Positions 6,680 through 10,226 of a DNA stretch of 10,226 nucleotides are shown here, one piece after another. Both the position numbers and the translations under genes were made by a program. Under the pieces are notes generated by a model, which was given only the letters and a program-made list of their open reading frames with translations, made no database searches and was not told the DNA's origin. How positions within the stretch are numbered: the stretch's first letter is position 1; every line of letters begins with the position of its first letter. The stretch covers positions 1 through 10,226 of the forward strand of contig JALSSG010000173.1 in assembly GCA_026984355.1 (NCBI GenBank), given 5' to 3'. The DNA comes from Hydrogenothermaceae bacterium (lineage in GTDB: Bacteria > Aquificota > Aquificia > Aquificales > Hydrogenothermaceae).

Positions 6680-7455
6680 CCCATGCCTCCAAAATAGAAT
6701 TGTTTTATTTTTTCCCCGAAGAATATGTATATTAAAGAAGCTACTCCAAGAAATGGTCCAAATGGTATTTCTAACTGTCCTTCATATTTCTTTTTCTTTA
6801 AAAGAGAAAACATCAAACCAAAGGCCGCCCCTAATACTGAACCGAAAAATATAGTGAACAAAGAACCAAACCATCCTAAGTATGTTCCTACAAATGCAAG
6901 CATTTTTACATCTCCAAGGCCAAGTCCCTCAATACCTTTTAGCTTAAAATACAAATAAGCCACCAGATATAAAAATCCTGCTCCTAAGACCGCACCTAAA
7001 ATAGCATCTAGAAGGGAAAAATCTTCTCTGAAAAATGAAAACAAAATTCCAGATAAAAAGCCTATTAAATTTAGCTCATCAGGGATAATCTTAAAATCAA
7101 AGTCTATGAATATTATAGATATTATTAAACATATAAAAACAAAATAGAATATAGATTCTACACTTAGTCCCCATTTTAGATATGTAAAAACGGCAAATAG
7201 GCCTGTAATAGATTCTACAAATGGATATCTGATAGATATTTTGGTTTTACAATTCCTACATCTACCTTTTAAAAATACATAGGATATAATTGGTATGTTT
7301 TCGTACCATTTTATTTTATAACCACATGCAGGACAGCTTGATGGTGGAAATACTATAGATTTTTCTCTTGGAAGACGGTAAATTATAACATTTAAAAAAC
7401 TACCAATAACAGTACCAAAAACAAACACAAATATGACCAGTAAATTTTCACTCAT
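6676..7455 (-). CDS. pilD: Type IV prepilin leader peptidase / N-methyltransferase
   Basis: PilD is an inner-membrane aspartyl protease that removes the leader of type IV prepilins and pseudopilins and methylates the new N-terminus. The 259-residue protein has both domains. The methyltransferase part carries FGTVIGSFLNVIIYRLPR (13-30) and two CxxC pairs (Cys41, Cys44, Cys66, Cys69) in a cytoplasmic zinc loop. The peptidase part carries IDFDFKIIPDELN, with the catalytic-type Asp118, and GLGDVKML, with Asp182 of the GxGD motif. Several membrane helices follow. The substrates (pilins) are not encoded in the window. The ATG overlaps the stop of the PsiE-like gene (ATGA at 7452-7455), and its own stop overlaps the regulator start, so the three genes are translationally linked. 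Confidence 0.96.
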   Translation of the reverse strand: MSENLLVIFVFVFGTVIGSFLNVIIYRLPREKSIVFPPSSCPACGYKIKWYENIPIISYVFLKGRCRNCKTKISIRYPFVESITGLFAVFTYLKWGLSVESIFYFVFICLIISIIFIDFDFKIIPDELNLIGFLSGILFSFFREDFSLLDAILGAVLGAGFLYLVAYLYFKLKGIEGLGLGDVKMLAFVGTYLGWFGSLFTIFFGSVLGAAFGLMFSLLKKKKYEGQLEIPFGPFLGVASLIYIFFGEKIKQFYFGGMG

Positions 7456-7973
7456 TTTTTAATAATCCTATTTTCTGCATAACTAACCATAAATCTGATT
7501 AATGCAAGGACAAACAGAGTAATAACGTAAAAATAGCTATACTGTAATGGACCGTGTTCAGATAGATTGATAAGTATAGCTCTTATATCACTTGCAATAG
7601 CAACATCAACAAATAGATTAATACTGATAGTTTGACCTCTTAGAAGCTGTATTTCTGCTTTTAAAAGTTCAGATAAAGGCCATAATATTAGGGCTGTACC
7701 AAGAAGTCTTAAAGCACCACTTGCTATATCTCCTTTTGTAAGTTTATATATATCGTGGAAAAACCATATAGCTATAGCAAAAGATATAATAATTAATACA
7801 ATAGCAAGGAAAATATGAACAGCTTTATAAAACTGTTCAAAGAATAATACAAGGTCTGTATTCAAAATTTGAAAAAAATTTAAAAATTTGGTTTTTATTT
7901 TATAAAAAAATGAAATACCTTTCTTATTGTGTATCTCAGTTTGCTGAGTTTTCTCTAAAGCTTCCTTCTTCAT
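7452..7973 (-). CDS. PsiE-like (phosphate-starvation-inducible E family) membrane protein
   Basis: This is a 173-residue protein with a charged N-terminus and four probable membrane helices. The third region reads EIQLLRGQTISINLFVDVAI followed by ASDIRAIL; this resembles the conserved core I recall for the PsiE family (E-[IL]-R-x3-[IV]-x-L-x3-[LV]-D-x-A-[IL]-A-x3-R). PsiE proteins are uncharacterised in mechanism. I chose the ATG at 7971-7973. A longer frame opens at TTG 8001-8003, but that codon has no ribosome-binding site upstream. An AGGAGG at 7992-7997 lies 18 bases before the ATG, which is farther than usual, and simply encodes Glu-Glu in the upstream gene. Either way the gene overlaps the upstream AtpR-like gene by 38 or 68 bases. 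Function remains unknown. Confidence 0.72.
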   Translation of the reverse strand: MKKEALEKTQQTEIHNKKGISFFYKIKTKFLNFFQILNTDLVLFFEQFYKAVHIFLAIVLIIISFAIAIWFFHDIYKLTKGDIASGALRLLGTALILWPLSELLKAEIQLLRGQTISINLFVDVAIASDIRAILINLSEHGPLQYSYFYVITLFVLALIRFMVSYAENRIIKK

Positions 7974-8277
7974 TTTGCTGGTATTGTTTTGCCTCCTCTT
8001 CAACTTCTTTCTTTAATTTTGTTCCACGCTTTATTAGAAAAATCGTTTGAAAGGTCGTAAAACCTAACAAAACAGCTATAATTCCGCCAATTCCAGCAAG
8101 ACTTCCAAGAAGAACAGCTATTATTGGAAAAGGTAATCTAAAAAGCATACTAAACATAAGTCTTTTTTTATTTGCTCCATATTCTACAAGGCTTTTCCAC
8201 ATATGATAAAAATAAAAAAAACCTGCTATCAGCCCAAGAAAATAAAGAGGAATGTATATAATCAGCTTTTCTAACAT
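7936..8277 (-). CDS. Small AtpR / ATP synthase subunit I-like membrane protein
   Basis: The protein has 113 residues, with three probable membrane helices at about 6-26, 41-61 and 62-83 and then a charged tail (KLKKEVEEEAKQYQQNEEG). The layout, with YHMWKSLVEY after helix 1, MLFRLPF holding an intramembrane Arg47, and a Gly-rich AVLLGFTTFQ in helix 3, resembles AtpR. AtpR is a small subunit encoded in the operons of Na+-type N-ATPases, where arginines in the membrane are thought to face the c-ring. Here no ATPase gene is nearby, and the arginine expected in helix 3 is not seen. The assignment is therefore tentative; it may be an ATPase-assembly relative or an unrelated small membrane protein. 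GGAG lies nine bases before the ATG, and the gene follows secG by six bases. Confidence 0.65.
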   Translation of the reverse strand: MLEKLIIYIPLYFLGLIAGFFYFYHMWKSLVEYGANKKRLMFSMLFRLPFPIIAVLLGSLAGIGGIIAVLLGFTTFQTIFLIKRGTKLKKEVEEEAKQYQQNEEGSFRENSAN

Positions 8278-8283
8278 ATTGTT

Positions 8284-8655
8284 TTACTCCGATTTTTCCT
8301 TTTTGGTCTGGTTAGATTTTTGTTTGTTCTCCTGTTTAATTTCTTTATTACTCTCTTGCTTTTTATCTGGAGAGCTTGTCTCTACAGGTATAGTTTCTAA
8401 AACTGTCTGAGATTTTACGATTTTATGATGAAGTATCGTAAGGGTAAATACAAGAGCTAAAAATATTCCACCAAGCCAGTAAGTAATTTTTGTAATAATA
8501 TTAGCAGCTCCAGCTCCAAGAACGGCAGCAGCTGCACCAGAACCAAAAACAGCTCCTATCTCTGCTCCCTTTGTCTTTTGCATGAGGATGATAATTATTA
8601 AAAGAATACTGTCAATAACAAGGGCTATTGATAGTAGAATATATAAAAGTTCCAA
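8284..8655 (-). CDS. secG: Preprotein translocase subunit SecG
   Basis: SecG is a small two-helix subunit of the SecYEG channel that assists SecA-driven export across the inner membrane. The 123-residue protein has helix 1 (about 4-25), the conserved LMQKTKGAEIGAVFGSGAA region (24-42), the ANIITKITYWLGGIF segment leading into helix 2 (about 60-76), and a low-complexity hydrophilic tail rich in Lys, Gln, Asn and Glu, as is common in SecG. The start is TTG at 8653-8655, supported by GGAGGT (8661-8666) five bases upstream and by correct placement before helix 1. It lies downstream of the lipoprotein gene, whose product is itself a Sec substrate by its signal peptide. Confidence 0.93.
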   Translation of the reverse strand: MELLYILLSIALVIDSILLIIIILMQKTKGAEIGAVFGSGAAAAVLGAGAANIITKITYWLGGIFLALVFTLTILHHKIVKSQTVLETIPVETSSPDKKQESNKEIKQENKQKSNQTKKEKSE

Positions 8656-8660
8656 ATTAG

Positions 8661-8666
8661 ACCTCC
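8661..8666 (-). promoter_or_regulatory. Shine-Dalgarno GGAGGT of secG
   Basis: GGAGGT lies on the minus strand five bases before the TTG codon at 8653-8655. It decides that secG starts at a TTG. It sits in the longest intergenic gap of the window (41 bases, 8656-8696). Confidence 0.8.
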
Positions 8667-8696
8667 AGAAAAATAAATAACTAAAACTATTTAATA

Positions 8697-9983
8697 TTAT
8701 AACTCTTTGATACTAAAAGTTCCTCTTTTTTCAAAGATTTCTACTGACATATAAAGTTTGTCTAAAAAGAGTGTATTTATTTTTATTTTCGGCGGGAAGT
8801 AAACACCCTTTATATTCACGTACGCTTTGTTTATAGGATAATAGTCCTTTTCAAAAGGTAAAGGAATTAAAACTTCTTTTATGTTTTTATCCCTTAAATA
8901 AAAAAGTCTACTTTTTTCATTATTTAACACTCTATCAGGAATTTTATAAACGAATAAAGAACCTTTGTCTGTCAAAAATATAGATGCTTTAAAATTATCA
9001 AAATCAATAAATCTTGCACTTTTTGTGAATTTATCCTTGTTATATATAACGGCCTTATAATCTAAGTTATAATCTCCATATACTGGGTATAACAAGGCCT
9101 GATAATCTTTAGCACAGGCTATATGATAATAATTAGGGTACTTATACGCAGGAGTCATCAGTTTGTCATTCTTATCAGCGTATTTGTAAAGAGATACCTC
9201 TGTTTTTAGGATAGAACCATCATTGTTTAGTCTATATAGTAAAACAGTATTTTCTTTTAAAATGCGAAATAAAAAACCGTTTCCACAGGATACAACACTA
9301 TCTATTCCTGTGTCTGAAAAGTATAACTCTCCGTTATTTCCGTAAAGGAGATTATCTGGCAAGTTAAAATCTTTTTTAGTTTTTTCTTGTATATTAATAA
9401 TGCTAAACTTAAATAAAGAACTGTATTTGTAAAATTTTTTCCATACAAGGAGTAAATTTGTATCATTTGGAACTATATTTACTAGCTTAAAATTGTCATA
9501 TCTGATGAATTTCTTTTTATCTTTCCATCTGAATTGTTTTATTACTAATTTTCTTAAGTTTTCTAATTTTTTTTGTAAATCAATTTTTTCTTTTACAAAG
9601 ATGATTTTTGTAGGTTTTACTTTAATATATACACTTTTTGAGCCATATTTTGTTTTAAAGGAAATGATATGTTTTCCTTCATCTGAAATATGAACTTTTA
9701 TAAAATGATGTTTTGCTTTTTTGGTTTCTAATACAAATTTATTATCTATGTATATTTTTCCTTTTAATCCCTCTGGATTTATAGTTTTAACTCTTCCAAA
9801 AAGTAAAGGATTAAAAATGAAAGTATCTTTCCATGAAATAGAAACCGCTAAAATATAAAACTCTGGTGGAACCTGTATATTTTCAGATGGGTATATAATA
9901 TCTACAACTTTATCTGACTCTGTTTTAGTGCCACATGAACCTATAAATAATAAAATAAGGAATAGAAAAAAAATCTTTTTCAT
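8697..9983 (-). CDS. Unrecognised lipoprotein with Ig-like and propeller-like regions
   Basis: I do not recognise the family of this 428-residue protein. It begins with a clear lipoprotein signal: MKK, a hydrophobic stretch, then I-G-S-Cys17 as lipobox. The mature protein would be anchored by lipid at Cys17 and exported by Sec. Residues about 28-123 look like a beta-sandwich of the Ig-like kind (short alternating strands such as KGKIYIDNKFVLET and GKHIISFKTKYGSKSVYIKV). A basic helical linker follows at about 127-158. The rest is strand-rich with repeated units of the kind NGELYFSD, NGFLFRIL and KGSLFVYKI, suggestive of a beta-propeller. These fold readings are inference. The ATG overlaps the pyrK stop (ATGA, 9980-9983), and secG follows 41 bases after its own stop. 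It is rich in Lys, Phe and Tyr. Confidence 0.85.
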   Translation of the reverse strand: MKKIFFLFLILLFIGSCGTKTESDKVVDIIYPSENIQVPPEFYILAVSISWKDTFIFNPLLFGRVKTINPEGLKGKIYIDNKFVLETKKAKHHFIKVHISDEGKHIISFKTKYGSKSVYIKVKPTKIIFVKEKIDLQKKLENLRKLVIKQFRWKDKKKFIRYDNFKLVNIVPNDTNLLLVWKKFYKYSSLFKFSIINIQEKTKKDFNLPDNLLYGNNGELYFSDTGIDSVVSCGNGFLFRILKENTVLLYRLNNDGSILKTEVSLYKYADKNDKLMTPAYKYPNYYHIACAKDYQALLYPVYGDYNLDYKAVIYNKDKFTKSARFIDFDNFKASIFLTDKGSLFVYKIPDRVLNNEKSRLFYLRDKNIKEVLIPLPFEKDYYPINKAYVNIKGVYFPPKIKINTLFLDKLYMSVEIFEKRGTFSIKEL

Positions 9984-10226
9984 AACTCTATTTTAAAACC
10001 ATCAAAAACAGGTCCTTCATAACAAACTCTTACATATGTATCTTTTTCAATATCTTTTACAACACATCCAATGCATATTCCAAATCCACAGGCCATTCTG
10101 CTTTCTAATGATACATAACAGGGAACATTTATTTTTTTTGCAATGTTAACTACAGCCTTCATCATACCATGAGGTCCACATACTGCTAAAGCTGTGTTTG
10201 GTTTTTCCTTTGCAAGTTCTTCTAAA
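9980..10226 (-). CDS. pyrK: Dihydroorotate dehydrogenase electron-transfer subunit, C-terminal part (cut by window edge)
   Basis: PyrK is the FAD and [2Fe-2S] subunit that passes electrons from the class 1B dihydroorotate dehydrogenase PyrD to NAD+ in pyrimidine synthesis. Only the last 81 codons are present; the frame stays open to base 10226, so the 5' part is outside. Seen here: ALAVCGPHGMMKAV, the end of the nucleotide-binding domain (CGPxxMMKAV), then the cluster-binding segment MACGFGICIGCVVKD with C-x4-C-x2-C, a fourth Cys in YVRVCYEG, and the usual C-terminus GPVFDGFKIEL. The Cys pattern and C-terminus are typical of PyrK and separate it from other ferredoxin-reductase-like proteins. 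Its stop overlaps the start of the lipoprotein gene. Confidence 0.93.
   Translation of the reverse strand, partial: LEELAKEKPNTALAVCGPHGMMKAVVNIAKKINVPCYVSLESRMACGFGICIGCVVKDIEKDTYVRVCYEGPVFDGFKIEL

Noticed and set aside
8696..8701. TATAAT on the minus strand before secG, as a promoter -10 box
   Set aside because: No TTGACA-like element lies at the right distance (8719-8724 reads AGGAAC), and TATAAT is expected by chance in such AT-rich DNA; the box overlaps the stop of the lipoprotein gene.
1..10226. CRISPR array, tRNA or rRNA genes
   Set aside because: No regularly spaced direct repeats and no tRNA-like or rRNA-like segments were seen by eye; almost all bases are accounted for by coding genes.

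Overview
The window is AT-rich and almost completely coding. Its gene families (family 4 Fe-S uracil-DNA glycosylase, short-form Pgi, one-domain RfaE2, MutS2) and its long run of tightly packed genes of mixed function suggest a thermophilic Gram-negative bacterium of the Aquificota, possibly of the Sulfurihydrogenibium/Persephonella type. This placement comes from family recognition and base composition; no search was run.

Left edge (1-609, + strand): the 3' part of an IS200/IS605-family element. It carries the C-terminal half of a TnpB nuclease (RuvC-II Glu, four-Cys zinc finger, RuvC-III DRD motif). Its tail overlaps a GC-rich, hairpin-rich stretch that looks like the omega/reRNA. The element's right end appears to fall on the stop codon of mutS2.

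Rest of the window (606-10226, all - strand): thirteen co-directional genes whose junctions are overlaps or gaps of at most 41 bases, so probably one long transcription unit read from right to left. In transcription order they are pyrK (5' part outside the window), an unrecognised lipoprotein, secG, a small AtpR-like membrane protein, a PsiE-like membrane protein, pilD (prepilin peptidase), a ModE-type winged-helix regulator, an unrecognised four-helix membrane protein, rfaE2 (ADP-heptose synthesis), pgsA (phosphatidylglycerol phosphate synthase), a family 4 uracil-DNA glycosylase, pgi and mutS2. Four junctions are ATGA overlaps, and several starts are TTG or GTG backed by clear Shine-Dalgarno sequences.

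The cell-envelope theme is strong (secG, pilD, rfaE2, pgsA, a lipoprotein and several small membrane proteins). It is mixed with DNA repair and ribosome rescue (udg, mutS2), sugar metabolism (pgi) and pyrimidine synthesis (pyrK). No tRNA, rRNA, CRISPR array or convincing terminator was seen. The most interesting point is the TnpB element ending at mutS2: the predicted omega-RNA guide would be the antisense of the last mutS2 codons. Most of the rest is ordinary housekeeping sequence with a few uncharacterised membrane or envelope genes.
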